Numbered from the stretch's first letter, positions 1 to 7,651 are shown. The stretch is DNA of 16,802 nucleotides from CAVURW01 sp963743595 (GCA_963743595.1 CAVURW010000164.1:1-16802), one strand, 5' to 3'. Notes: generated by a model from the sequence alone, not told the origin. Program-made: numbers and translations.

Positions 1-95
1 GGCACGCTTACAGCCCGCAATCGCGTCGCGAGGAGACCCAGGCCTTCGAGCGTCTTACCAGACGGTCTGCGACCTGGGCTGGACATGAGGCCGTC

Positions 96-163
96 CCTTC
101 GGGCCTGAAGACAGGAAGGCAAAATGCGAGCCTTCGGGCCTAAAAGCAGGAAGGCAAAATGCG
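96..163. repeat. Imperfect tandem direct repeat, two 33-bp copies
   Basis: Two copies of a 33-bp unit lie at 96-128 and 131-163, separated by 2 bp, with about 30 of 33 positions identical. The differences cluster at positions 12-16 of the unit. Each copy starts with CCTTCGGGCC and ends with AGGAAGGCAAAATGCG. The first copy contains an almost self-complementary core, CTTCGGGCCTGAAG, that could form a small hairpin. The repeat lies just downstream of the minus-strand debranching enzyme. It could be a small local duplication or part of a dispersed intergenic repeat family; one window cannot tell. Confidence 0.75.
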
Positions 164-210
164 GTGGCCGTCTTTATTAGGATGCAACGTCACGTTGCCC
201 AGCGTCCTGG

Positions 211-1653
211 CTAGACGCCGCACAAGTGCCAAACGCGTAGCAATTCCCCCACGCTCCAGGCTTGGGCGATACATCCGCAGGGGCGGTAGGGTTCGGTTCC
301 TTCAAAGATCTCGCCGAGAGTTCCCAGTCCATAGGCGCGCATGTAGACCGATTGTCGCTCCAAAAGCGCCCGCGCGATTGCTGGCTGGTTGTAAGTCCGC
401 AAGTGCGCCTCGGCATAGACACCTGTTAACCAACCCCAGGCTGTGCCTTGGTGATACGCGCCGTCGCGTTGCGCTGGGGGCCCGCCAAAAGTCGCGCAGT
501 ACCGATTATCATTCGGAGTCAGCGATCTCACCCCTGGCGCAACCACTAACCACCGACCCACCGCAGCCAAGACCTGGCGCCTTTGCTCCGTCGTGAGCAA
601 TTCATCCGCCTCCAGCGATGAAGCGGGAAGCGTCAGGGCAAAGAGCTGGTTGGGTCGCAACGTTTCATCCGCGCCTTCCGGGCCTTCAATTACGTCAAAC
701 AGATAGCCCAGCCGTGGGCTGTAGAATTTCTGGAACGAGTGTCGAACCTGATTCGCGTGGCCGGCGTAGTCGTCGTGGTCTTTGCCCAAAATACGCCCCA
801 TGCGAGCAGCCGCCACCAAGACGCTGTACCAAAGGGCGTTAATCTCCACCGCTTTCCCATGACGGGGTGTCACTACCCAATCACCCACTTTCGCATCCAT
901 CCAGGTCAATTGAACCGAGGGCGCACCGGCACGAAGGAGGCCATCGAGCGAATCGACGATGATCCCGTGCTTTGTTCCCCGCAAGTGCCAGCTCACGATT
1001 TCCTGGATGCACCCCCAAAACTCGTCCAACAACGCGAGATTTTCGGTCCTCTCGTAGATCGACCACAGGGCGTGGACAAACCAGAGCGTGCCGTCGACCG
1101 TGTTGTAGCCGGGTTGCTCGTTGGCAGAATCGGGGAAATTGTTTGGAATCAAACCTTCGTCCAAATAACTCGCGAACAATCGGAGAACTTCAGTCGCTTC
1201 GGGCAGCCGTCCGGTGGTTACCAGAATGCCGGGCAAGCTGATCATCGTGTCGCGGCCCCAGTCGTTGAACCAGGGATAACCGGCGATCAGGCTCTTCTCG
1301 CCTGATTCAACACGGCTTTTTCGTTGAACCACAAACGCATCTGCGGCTAGGACAGTTTGCCGAACCCACTCCGGCGCTTCAGCGGAGACGCCAGGTCGCG
1401 AACGTTCCCAGGTCCATAGAACCCAGCTTTCATATTCCCGCCTACGCTCCAGAGCCGAGCCACTCCGCTCCACTGTGGCTTCCAGTTCAGGCTCGGCTGT
1501 CTCAGCGGTGAGCACCAGCGTTGCCGAGCCCTCGGGCTGTTTGGCCAAATCGACGCACCAACATCCCACGTAGAGGTGGTTGTCCTCGGGATCAAGGCCC
1601 CGCTCCCGTTCGCGTTCCAGGAAAAAGCCGCGGTACCACTCCCGACCTTCCAC
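211..1653 (-). CDS. Glycogen debranching enzyme, C-terminal catalytic part (frameshifted gene)
   Basis: This is the catalytic (alpha/alpha)6-barrel half of a bacterial/archaeal-type glycogen debranching enzyme (GDE_C, GH133-like), which removes alpha-1,6 branches in glycogen in the cytoplasm. Visible family signatures are GYPWFNDWGRDTMISLPG, YNTVDGTLWF, the acid-bearing TWMDAKVGDW segment followed by AVEINALWY, RPNQLFALTLP and YHQGTAWGWLTG. It is in a different frame from the N-terminal half at 1592-2278, and the two frames overlap. The GTG at 1651-1653 is only the first possible start in this frame. A TGA lies eight codons upstream of it, and the segment EGREWYRGFF...RERGLD belongs in the middle of the family's protein. 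Removing one G from the G4 run at 1660-1663 (gene strand) joins the halves as ...RWSGTLVEGREWYRGFF..., a normal protein of about 690 residues. Either the gene is a recent pseudogene or the assembly has a one-base error. Confidence 0.85.
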   Translation of the reverse strand: MEGREWYRGFFLERERERGLDPEDNHLYVGCWCVDLAKQPEGSATLVLTAETAEPELEATVERSGSALERRREYESWVLWTWERSRPGVSAEAPEWVRQTVLAADAFVVQRKSRVESGEKSLIAGYPWFNDWGRDTMISLPGILVTTGRLPEATEVLRLFASYLDEGLIPNNFPDSANEQPGYNTVDGTLWFVHALWSIYERTENLALLDEFWGCIQEIVSWHLRGTKHGIIVDSLDGLLRAGAPSVQLTWMDAKVGDWVVTPRHGKAVEINALWYSVLVAAARMGRILGKDHDDYAGHANQVRHSFQKFYSPRLGYLFDVIEGPEGADETLRPNQLFALTLPASSLEADELLTTEQRRQVLAAVGRWLVVAPGVRSLTPNDNRYCATFGGPPAQRDGAYHQGTAWGWLTGVYAEAHLRTYNQPAIARALLERQSVYMRAYGLGTLGEIFEGTEPYRPCGCIAQAWSVGELLRVWHLCGV

Positions 1654-2278
1654 CAGGGTCCCCGGACCACCTCAGCCAGAAGGGGCGCGCGCTGGGATAG
1701 GCGACGACCTCCAAGCCAGGACGGCCTCCGATGGCTCGTGTCTGCAAGCGTGCATCCGAGAAACTGCCCACGCCCGTTCGCCCATGGTGATCGCGATAAT
1801 TGACGAGCGCGCGGGTCTCCAGAATCACGGCAAAATCTTGTTCGCCCCAGAGCGGTGATTTCTCAACGCGGTAAGAGACGTAGGTTGTGTTTTGGCCCTG
1901 CTCCATCCACACGCGTTTCTCCAGGACAAGACCGTCCAGATCGTACCTCCAGCAGGGGATGGTTCCTTCGAGCCAAAATCCTTCCAGCTGCAAGTAGCCA
2001 CGGGGCACCCGCGCGCCACCGCTCCAGACATCGGCACTGAGCTGATAGGTTTTGCCCAAAAACGTGACGGTCTCTTCGAGCTTGGCGACCAGCAACGTGC
2101 GCCCAACAGGCGGTTCCAGCGCGGCGATCAATAAGCCATGGTAACTGCGCGTGAGGGCACCAGCCACAGTGCCACTGGCGTATCCGCCCAACCCATTCGT
2201 CACCAGCCATTCCCGGCGACTGGCCACTTCCCACTCAATACATTCCCCTCGGTCTAATCTTACGAAGCCGGGTGACAT
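1592..2278 (-). CDS. Glycogen debranching enzyme, N-terminal domain part (frameshifted gene)
   Basis: This is the N-terminal beta-sandwich domain of the same debranching enzyme. The opening residues (REWLVTNGLGGYASGTVAGA, then TRSYHGLLIAAL) are characteristic of the GDE N-terminal domain. About 200 residues follow the family normally, to about SARPFWLRW. After that the reading becomes Gly/Arg/Pro-rich and ends in a sequence unrelated to the family, while the correct continuation is found one frame over in the 211-1653 reading. The ATG at 2276-2278 is a natural start: homologues begin a short distance before the REWL motif. No purine-rich ribosome-binding site precedes it. The gene lies 73 nt downstream of the CpaE/TadZ-like ATPase on the same strand, so cotranscription is possible. 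The tail after the G4 run is probably not native. Confidence 0.82.
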   Translation of the reverse strand: MSPGFVRLDRGECIEWEVASRREWLVTNGLGGYASGTVAGALTRSYHGLLIAALEPPVGRTLLVAKLEETVTFLGKTYQLSADVWSGGARVPRGYLQLEGFWLEGTIPCWRYDLDGLVLEKRVWMEQGQNTTYVSYRVEKSPLWGEQDFAVILETRALVNYRDHHGRTGVGSFSDARLQTRAIGGRPGLEVVAYPSARPFWLRWSGDPGGRSGVVPRLFPGTRTGAGP

Positions 2279-2351
2279 GGGGGTATTGCCACACAGCTAC
2301 ATTAAAACTTCAAGTCGTTTCCCGTTCCAGTCGCTACAGAACGCCGAACCC

Positions 2352-3557
2352 TTATCTATTCGTTTCTGGTCTGGGCTTTTTGCCCCAGCGCGTGCAGCCC
2401 AAGTCGGCGAGCTGGTCGAACACTTGGCACATCGGCAATTTCGGAAAGCGCACCACCATGGGCGTTCCGTCATTGATCGTGGTCACGGCATTAGGTGCAT
2501 CGGAGGGGAGATAGGCCGTTACAGGATGGGCTAATATGCCCTCCACCTCTGCCTCGGTCACGTCTGGGGAGTCGTCCGAGAGATTCACGATCACCTTGAT
2601 TCGGCTGATCGGGACGCCCCGCTCTTGTTTCATGAATCGAATGAAACTGCCTGTCGAAACGAGATGGACGATGTCTCGCGTGGTGACTAGCAAAATCAGA
2701 TCGCTGTAATCAACCGCTGCGATGGCAGGGCCCGATTGCGAGACGCCCGTGTCCACCACCACGAAATCGGCCACGTCACGCCCACATGCTAAGATCAGCG
2801 CAGCCATATTGTAATCGAACGGTCCTGAGTCAAACTCCTGCGTGGGCGACGCGAGCAGATGCACCCCCAGATTCGGGTGCCTGTACATGATCTTCCCGAA
2901 GTAATCGGAATCGAGCGCCTCGCCTTGGCGCACGGCATCCATGATCGTATTCTTGTGGGGAGCGTCCATGAACAAACCGATATCGCCCGCGTTTAGGCTT
3001 AAATCCAAGAGCAAGACCTTCTCCTTTTTCGGATCGATCTTTTTGGCCATTGCGCAGACGAGATTGGTCGCCACGATCGATTTCCCCACGCCGCCTCGTG
3101 AACCGATCACTGAAATCACAAACGACTTCGTCTGACCCGGTTCGGCCTCTATCGCGGGCTTGAGATTCTCGTAAACCTGGGCCATCACCTGCGCCATCTC
3201 CTCAGGAAGCTTGCCGTTTTGTAGAACGCTGCGCAGCTCCATTTCCAAGAGATGTTGCCAAATATCGGCGTGTTCATCGCCTTCCAGAACGGGAACGATT
3301 TGCACCCCGGGGCACGAATTCCGGAGATCACGAATCAACTCCAGTCCCTCCATATCCGGGAGGTTTACACGAACAATCGCGACCGCGAGTCGACCGGACC
3401 AAGCCCCTGTAATCGCAGTGAGTCCTTCCCGTCCGCCTTCTCGCTCCAATTCAACGCGGAACAGCGGCTGACCGGGGCTCTCCTCCACCTGAGCGAGGGC
3501 CTGTTTGATTACAGCCCGGTGATCTTCATCGTCATGTATGATGTATACGTCCAACAT
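2352..3557 (-). CDS. CpaE/TadZ-like ATPase with degenerate receiver domain
   Basis: A 401-residue two-domain protein. Residues 1 to about 125 look like a response-regulator receiver (YIIHDDEDHR, then NLPDMEGLELIRDLR), but the position that normally holds the phosphorylated Asp is Arg63, so it probably cannot be phosphorylated. Residues about 143-385 form a MinD/ParA-type P-loop ATPase: deviant Walker A GSRGGVGKS at 152-160, Walker A' LLLDLSLNAGDIG at 182-194, Walker B FVVVDTG at 265-271. The signature lysine of the KGGxGK motif is Arg154 here. The arrangement matches CpaE/TadZ proteins, which localise Tad/Flp pilus machinery at the pole or act in other polar positioning. No cpaF, tadB/C or pilin gene is in view, so the partner is unknown. 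The ATG at 3555-3557 lacks a clear ribosome-binding site; a possible promoter lies just upstream. Confidence 0.85.
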   Translation of the reverse strand: MLDVYIIHDDEDHRAVIKQALAQVEESPGQPLFRVELEREGGREGLTAITGAWSGRLAVAIVRVNLPDMEGLELIRDLRNSCPGVQIVPVLEGDEHADIWQHLLEMELRSVLQNGKLPEEMAQVMAQVYENLKPAIEAEPGQTKSFVISVIGSRGGVGKSIVATNLVCAMAKKIDPKKEKVLLLDLSLNAGDIGLFMDAPHKNTIMDAVRQGEALDSDYFGKIMYRHPNLGVHLLASPTQEFDSGPFDYNMAALILACGRDVADFVVVDTGVSQSGPAIAAVDYSDLILLVTTRDIVHLVSTGSFIRFMKQERGVPISRIKVIVNLSDDSPDVTEAEVEGILAHPVTAYLPSDAPNAVTTINDGTPMVVRFPKLPMCQVFDQLADLGCTRWGKKPRPETNR

Positions 3558-3575
3558 GGTGGCATTCTGGTAACT

Positions 3576-3605
3576 ATTAAAAACCTACTTTCCAAATTAC
3601 TTCAA
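3576..3605 (-). promoter_or_regulatory. Possible sigma-70-like promoter of the CpaE/TadZ-like gene
   Basis: On the minus strand, TTGAAG (plus coordinates 3600-3605, 4 of 6 to TTGACA) is followed after 18 bp by TTTAAT (3576-3581, 5 of 6 to TATAAT). The start codon lies 18 nt further on, which would give a leader of only about 11 nt. The surrounding 3558-3663 gap is AT-rich. The match is modest and AT-rich DNA gives such matches by chance. Confidence 0.35.
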
Positions 3606-3663
3606 CACTTTAAATACCGGGAAGTTCCTTCTGAAAAAAGTCGCAATTAATCTATTAATATGA

Positions 3664-4290
3664 TCACGTTCCCATACGCTGCGCTAATATTTTGCCAAGC
3701 TCTTCCAGCTCAGCCTCACTAGCTGTTTCAGGCACGGCTACTTTCGGTTCCAGGATTAACGTGCAGTGACTAAATGGATAGGGAATCTGAAACCCGTCCC
3801 AACTTTTGAAAACCCATTTATGGGAGAGATGGTAGGTGATCGGAACAATCTGGCGTCCAGTCAATTGCGATAAGTGCAAGACTCCCGGCTGCAGGACATA
3901 CTTCGGACCGCGTGGTCCATCTGGAGTGATGCAGAGATCAACGCGCATCTGGTTCTTGCTGGCATGGACGGCCTTTAGTGCTGCTTTTGCGCCTTGTTTC
4001 GAGGTGCTTCCGGAGGCAGTCTCTACGTTAAAATGTCGCGCCACAGCACTGATCATTCGCCCGTCCCGGCTGGGGCTGATCAAGGCCAGTGGATGAAACC
4101 CTGGGCAAAATCGCTCGTAATAGTAGGGCAGCAGCAGGAGGCGATTGTGCCAGAACGAAAAGATGATCGGATCGCGGTCGCGTATATTGATGAGTCCCGC
4201 GCGATCCACCACTTTCAAGCGCAGCGTCCAGCACAAGATACGCAGGCACACCGCCACCACGAACAACAGTGCGCGTAACCACCACGCCAT
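3664..4290 (-). CDS. DUF374-family lysophospholipid/lipid A-type acyltransferase
   Basis: This is a membrane-anchored acyltransferase of the DUF374 group in the LPLAT superfamily, which transfers acyl chains onto glycolipid or lysophospholipid acceptors at the inner membrane. A hydrophobic helix (AWWLRALLFVVAVCLRILCW) opens the protein. It is followed by the FWHN motif with the catalytic His, then SRDG, a GSTSKQGAKAAL segment and the TPDGPRGP motif, all in the family order. I choose the ATG at 4288-4290 (208 residues) because it overlaps the stop of the upstream MFS gene as TAATG, the usual arrangement for translational coupling, and puts the membrane helix at the N-terminus. An ATG at 4315-4317 would add nine residues and overlap the MFS gene by 28 nt. 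The exact acyl acceptor cannot be read from the sequence. Confidence 0.85.
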   Translation of the reverse strand: MAWWLRALLFVVAVCLRILCWTLRLKVVDRAGLINIRDRDPIIFSFWHNRLLLLPYYYERFCPGFHPLALISPSRDGRMISAVARHFNVETASGSTSKQGAKAALKAVHASKNQMRVDLCITPDGPRGPKYVLQPGVLHLSQLTGRQIVPITYHLSHKWVFKSWDGFQIPYPFSHCTLILEPKVAVPETASEAELEELGKILAQRMGT

Positions 4291-5708
4291 TAGCCGCCCA
4301 TTCCCGTACCGCGCCAACGCCCTATCAACCGCGATACCCCACGTGTCGGTGTTTTGATCAACTCCGCCATAAAGGCGTCCCAGGTCATCGAGCCCGGCTC
4401 ATGAATGCGGCGTAAGAGCAAAAGCCCCACCAACATCACGGACGTGAGCAGGATGTAGAGAGTGCTGTAGGGATTCCATGACCAGCCGCCCATGCTGCGG
4501 TGCCAGTTCACGTGAACGAGGTAATCCATGGCAGGAGCCAACATCAGCGGCGCGATGCCGAACGTCAAATTGAAGATCACGCTGTAGAGCGCCAGGAAGT
4601 GCGCACGGCCCATCACCGGCACGATGCCGATGACCATGCGCAAGTTCGAGAGATTCCAGAGCGCCACACCAATTCCCGCCGTAAAACATTGCCAACACAA
4701 GCTCGCGTTATTGAATGGAATAATACCAGCATTAATCGCTGCCCATCCAAAATAATGGACCATCATGCAGATCCCGGAAAGGATCAGCATCGGCTTGTTT
4801 CCTACGCGGTCAATTAACGATCCAAAACAGAAGAGAGCCCCAGCTAAAACAACGGTGCTGCCGCCCGCTGCCAGAAGCACGCCCGACTGCGAAACGCCTC
4901 TCGCATCTCGAAACATTGGCACCCAAAAGACGTTGCCCACGCCGGAGGCGAAATTGATTACCATGTTGTACGTCATGTAACGAAAGAACGGCGGGTAGAG
5001 CAGCATCTCTTTCCATGGACGGGGGTTTACATTGTTTGGGACCGATTCAACCGGAACATCCGGCGTTCGATGCAGGTACCGCAAGCTGAAGAAGGCCGAG
5101 GCAGCACTGATCGAGAACAGCAGACCGTACACATACCAATCGTTATTTTTACCCGTCAAAATGTAGGCGTAAGCCATCATGGAGGCCACGCTCGCCAGGG
5201 CGCTCGCAAATTGATCTTTGGCTAAAAATTCGCCTCGACGCGATTCCGGCACCAAGTGCGTAAACCAGGGCAACATGCCACAGACGGAAAAGCCCCGAAG
5301 CACGTTGTAAAGCAGGCAGAATACGAAGAAAAACGTAACCCGCGTGGTGCGATCAACATAGTCCGGCAAGAACGCGACGATCGCCATGCCCACGATCAAA
5401 AAGCTCCGTGCCGTCCAACCACTCAGGACCAATTTTTTATAGCCGATCTTATCGACAAACCGGGCCGCAGGAAGCTGCAGGACATTGAGGACAGGGGACA
5501 TGCTGCTGGCCAGCGCCAGCAAAGTGGTCGTCGCGTTCAGGTGCTTCAAAAAGAGAAGCATCGGCGCGCCGAGAACCACCGTCCACGAAATCGTGTTGAA
5601 CACCTCGAAAACGTAGATGTTGAAGATGCCTTTGGGCATCGGCTCGCGCGGACGTGTGCTGGTGGAATCGTGTTGCGGCTCCGCCGATTCCTTCTCAGGG
5701 GTGCTCAT
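4290..5708 (-). CDS. Major facilitator superfamily transporter
   Basis: A 472-residue inner-membrane protein with about twelve hydrophobic segments after a hydrophilic 25-residue N-terminus rich in Ser/Pro/Glu. MFS motif A is visible between helices 2 and 3 (RFVDKIGYKK, residues 83-92). A related copy lies in the second half (GSLIDRVGNKP, about 296-306), showing the twofold MFS repeat, and ESRRGEFLAKDQF (about 155-167) follows helix 4. It starts 7 nt after the lysS stop and ends in TAATG overlap with the acyltransferase gene, so the three are probably cotranscribed. The substrate cannot be read directly. Pairing with an LPLAT recalls the LplT-Aas lysophospholipid uptake pair, but that is only an analogy; a sugar or drug carrier is equally possible. 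Confidence 0.85.
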   Translation of the reverse strand: MSTPEKESAEPQHDSTSTRPREPMPKGIFNIYVFEVFNTISWTVVLGAPMLLFLKHLNATTTLLALASSMSPVLNVLQLPAARFVDKIGYKKLVLSGWTARSFLIVGMAIVAFLPDYVDRTTRVTFFFVFCLLYNVLRGFSVCGMLPWFTHLVPESRRGEFLAKDQFASALASVASMMAYAYILTGKNNDWYVYGLLFSISAASAFFSLRYLHRTPDVPVESVPNNVNPRPWKEMLLYPPFFRYMTYNMVINFASGVGNVFWVPMFRDARGVSQSGVLLAAGGSTVVLAGALFCFGSLIDRVGNKPMLILSGICMMVHYFGWAAINAGIIPFNNASLCWQCFTAGIGVALWNLSNLRMVIGIVPVMGRAHFLALYSVIFNLTFGIAPLMLAPAMDYLVHVNWHRSMGGWSWNPYSTLYILLTSVMLVGLLLLRRIHEPGSMTWDAFMAELIKTPTRGVSRLIGRWRGTGMGG

Positions 5709-5715
5709 GTTGAAG

Positions 5716-7173
5716 TTAGCTCTTTGGCTTGAGCAAGGGGAAATAGATCACATCGCGAATCGATTCCGCGCCCGTCAACGTCATGACCAAGCGATCAATC
5801 CCAATTCCAATTCCTCCGGCCGGCGGCATTCCATATTCCAGCGCGGTGAGAAAATCGTCGTCAAGCTTTTGTGTCTCCTCGCCCGCCTGCGCCAGAAGCC
5901 GCTCGCGTTGCGTGATGGGATCGTTCAGCTCCGTGTATCCTGGCGCGACCTCTTGCCCACCGATGATCAGTTCGAAGACGTCAACCACGCTCGGATCTTC
6001 CGCATTTTGTTTCGCCAGAGGCACCAGTTCCTTCGGCAGATGCGTCACGAACAGCGGGTGATGCGCCTTCGCTTCGACCAGCTTTTCGAACACTTGATTC
6101 GTCACCTCATGGTCCTCCAGAGTCGGTGCGATTTCCACCCCCAGCGTCTTACAGCGCTCGCGCCGTTCTCCTGCGGTAATGGTAAACCAGTCATCGCCCG
6201 CAGCTGTTTTTACCAGGTTGCGGTATTTCGCGCGTTTAAACGGCAAGGTTAGATCAATCGGTTCGCGGCCCGGCGTCTCTTCCGTGGCTTCACGACCACC
6301 GACTTTTAGCGAGCCCACTGCTTTCTCAGCCACGGTCGAAATCAACGTCTCCACGAGGACCGCCATCTGCTCGAAATCGGCGTACGCCCAATAGGCTTCG
6401 AGCATCGTGAATTCAGGGTTGTGTCGGCGCGAGATGCCTTCGTTGCGGAAGTTGCGATTGATTTCAAAGATTCGCGTCAATCCACCCACCATCAGGCGCT
6501 TCAAGTAGAGCTCCGGAGCGATCCGCAAAAAGAGATCGATTCCCAGCGCCTTATGCTTGGTCTGGAACGGGTTGGCCGCAGCACCGCCCGCCACCGTTTG
6601 CATCATCGGCGTCTCCACCTCGGTAAAGCCGCGTTCCTCCAGAAAATTCCGCACTTCCCGCACGATCTTGCTCCGAAGCAGGAGGGTCTTGCGCGCGTCT
6701 TCACTCACGATGAGGTCGACATAACGCTGCCGGTAACGTTGCTCCACGTCGGAAAGACCGTACCACTGGCTCGGAATGGGCCGAAGCGATTTCGAGAGCA
6801 TCCGTAAATCGGAAAGCCGCACTGTTTTCTCCCCGGTCTTAGTGGTGAACAGCGTGCCTTCACCGCCGATGAAATCGCCGAGATCGATCATCTTCCACCA
6901 CCCGAATTTATCGCCTAAACCTTGCACTTGCGCATAGACTTGCAGCTTGCCCGTTTCGTCCTGAATGTGCGCGAAGACGTTCTTACCCATTTCACGCTTA
7001 GAGATCAGCCTTCCGGCGACCTTTACCGCGCGTTCATCCGCGTAATTCGCGATCACTTCCGCGCACCGTTCGGTGCCGGGAAATGCCGAGCCGAACGGGT
7101 CGACGCCCATCGCCCGCCACTCATCCACTCGTGCCCGCCGTAAAGAAAGTAACTCGCTCTCCGATTCCGTCAT
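5716..7173 (-). CDS. lysS: Lysyl-tRNA synthetase, class II
   Basis: This enzyme charges tRNA-Lys with lysine using ATP in the cytoplasm. The 485-residue length is typical. An N-terminal OB-fold anticodon-binding domain spans about 48-130 (VAGRLISKREMGKNVFAHIQD). The family linker SKSLRPIPSQWYGLSDVEQR leads to the class II core: motif 1 around RNFLEERGFTEVETPMM (175-191), motif 2 FRNEGISRRHNPEFTMLEAY (242-261), and motif 3 GMPPAGGIGIGIDRL (448-462) with the invariant Arg461. It is the first gene of the lysS-MFS-acyltransferase operon. The ATG at 7171-7173 is preceded by a pyrimidine stretch (CTCCCCCTCT on the gene strand), with no Shine-Dalgarno sequence. The proposed 6S RNA lies about 110 nt upstream on the same strand, so read-through or joint transcription is possible. 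Confidence 0.97.
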   Translation of the reverse strand: MTESESELLSLRRARVDEWRAMGVDPFGSAFPGTERCAEVIANYADERAVKVAGRLISKREMGKNVFAHIQDETGKLQVYAQVQGLGDKFGWWKMIDLGDFIGGEGTLFTTKTGEKTVRLSDLRMLSKSLRPIPSQWYGLSDVEQRYRQRYVDLIVSEDARKTLLLRSKIVREVRNFLEERGFTEVETPMMQTVAGGAAANPFQTKHKALGIDLFLRIAPELYLKRLMVGGLTRIFEINRNFRNEGISRRHNPEFTMLEAYWAYADFEQMAVLVETLISTVAEKAVGSLKVGGREATEETPGREPIDLTLPFKRAKYRNLVKTAAGDDWFTITAGERRERCKTLGVEIAPTLEDHEVTNQVFEKLVEAKAHHPLFVTHLPKELVPLAKQNAEDPSVVDVFELIIGGQEVAPGYTELNDPITQRERLLAQAGEETQKLDDDFLTALEYGMPPAGGIGIGIDRLVMTLTGAESIRDVIYFPLLKPKS

Positions 7174-7280
7174 AGAGGGGGAGATGTTACGGCCCTAAAT
7201 GGCGGTGCGCAATGCCTTTCCCAATAACGGTGTGTCGATGCGCTCTATTAGTCAGGATGTTTTTCCGCGACATCTGCAAG

Positions 7281-7468
7281 AAAAAATTTACCCCGCAGTG
7301 CCGTGGGAGAGCGAGACTTTCGACCCTTATATAAGGGGGAGACGGCTGTGGAAATCCCGCCTTCCAGCGAAGGCGTGGCGTTTGCTCCAAGCAGCTTAAT
7401 GCCTCCATTAGATGTGTTTTATAGGACGAAAACCATTGCTTCGCATCACGAACACCTCAGAGTAATTT
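7281..7468 (-). ncRNA. ssrS: Putative 6S RNA
   Basis: The 478-bp dnaA-lysS gap holds no convincing gene but encodes, on the minus strand, an RNA of about 188 nt with 6S architecture. The 5' arm (AAATTACTCTGAGGTGTTCG, from 7468) pairs with the 3' arm ending in TAAATTTTTT (7290-7281), with wobbles and small bulges. Further in, 7427-7434 pairs with 7315-7322 (8 bp, two G-U). A large bubble follows, in which CCCTTATATAAGGG (7324-7337) can form its own hairpin. The terminal arm pairs 7403-7406 with 7338-7341, 7392-7395 with 7345-7348 and 7386-7389 with 7349-7352. It is capped by a perfect 7-bp hairpin with a CAGC loop (7358-7375, plus-strand reading). The 5' sequence CTCTGAGGTGTTCG resembles the 5' end of E. 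coli 6S RNA as I recall it. 6S RNA binds housekeeping RNA polymerase by mimicking an open promoter. Ends are approximate; a lysS leader regulator is the main alternative. Confidence 0.68.
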
Positions 7469-7651
7469 GTAGGCTTTCGGGCTCCTGTTGTGCGTAGCCC
7501 TTCTGCCAAATCTTCAAAGAACAATCGGGGCCACCCTGTTGACGACCGCCACTCCCATCTTCTCTCTCAAAACCTACGGGAAACTATCATTAGCGATCTC
7601 GACTGTCGAGCGGGGACGATAAAAATCACGCCATGGTCGGTCGAGTCTGCC
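7469..7651. other. Intergenic remainder between dnaA and the 6S-like RNA
   Basis: No supported gene. The minus strand carries a perfect short inverted repeat, CTCGACTGTCGAG (7598-7610), 42 nt downstream of the dnaA stop, but no T-run follows it, so I do not call a terminator. Nearer the 6S-like RNA, GGGCT and AGCCC (about 7479-7500) can form a 5-bp stem. The RNA's promoter should lie here, but I see only a weak -10 candidate, TACAAA (7467-7472, minus strand). Confidence 0.4.

Noticed and set aside
37..78. tRNA-like or terminator structure (CCCAGG/CCTGGG with inner CGTCT/AGACG)
   Set aside because: The nested inverted repeats are short. There is no T-loop GGTTCGA pattern or cloverleaf and no T-run.
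1..142. C-terminal end of a plus-strand gene entering from the left
   Set aside because: All three plus frames are open for only 28-46 codons from the edge, and none gives a recognisable peptide. A gene end is possible but cannot be supported.
739..1305. 188-codon open frame on the plus strand
   Set aside because: It is antisense to the catalytic domain of the debranching enzyme, and its peptide has no recognisable motif. It is a shadow of minus-strand codon use.
7174..7468. Lysine riboswitch or T-box leader controlling lysS
   Set aside because: GAGGTG near the 5' end recalls the L-box start, but I do not find the other conserved lysine riboswitch segments. There is no T-box GGTGG motif. 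The end-to-end pairing and total size fit 6S RNA better.
7187..7497. Short open frames of 64-73 codons on both strands in the dnaA-lysS gap
   Set aside because: They overlap each other and the folded RNA, show no recognisable protein pattern, and have no ribosome-binding site. The stretch is better explained as structured RNA.
7598..7610. Terminator hairpin after dnaA (CTCGACTGTCGAG)
   Set aside because: The palindrome leaves only a 3-nt loop with a 5-bp stem, and no T-run follows on the dnaA strand.
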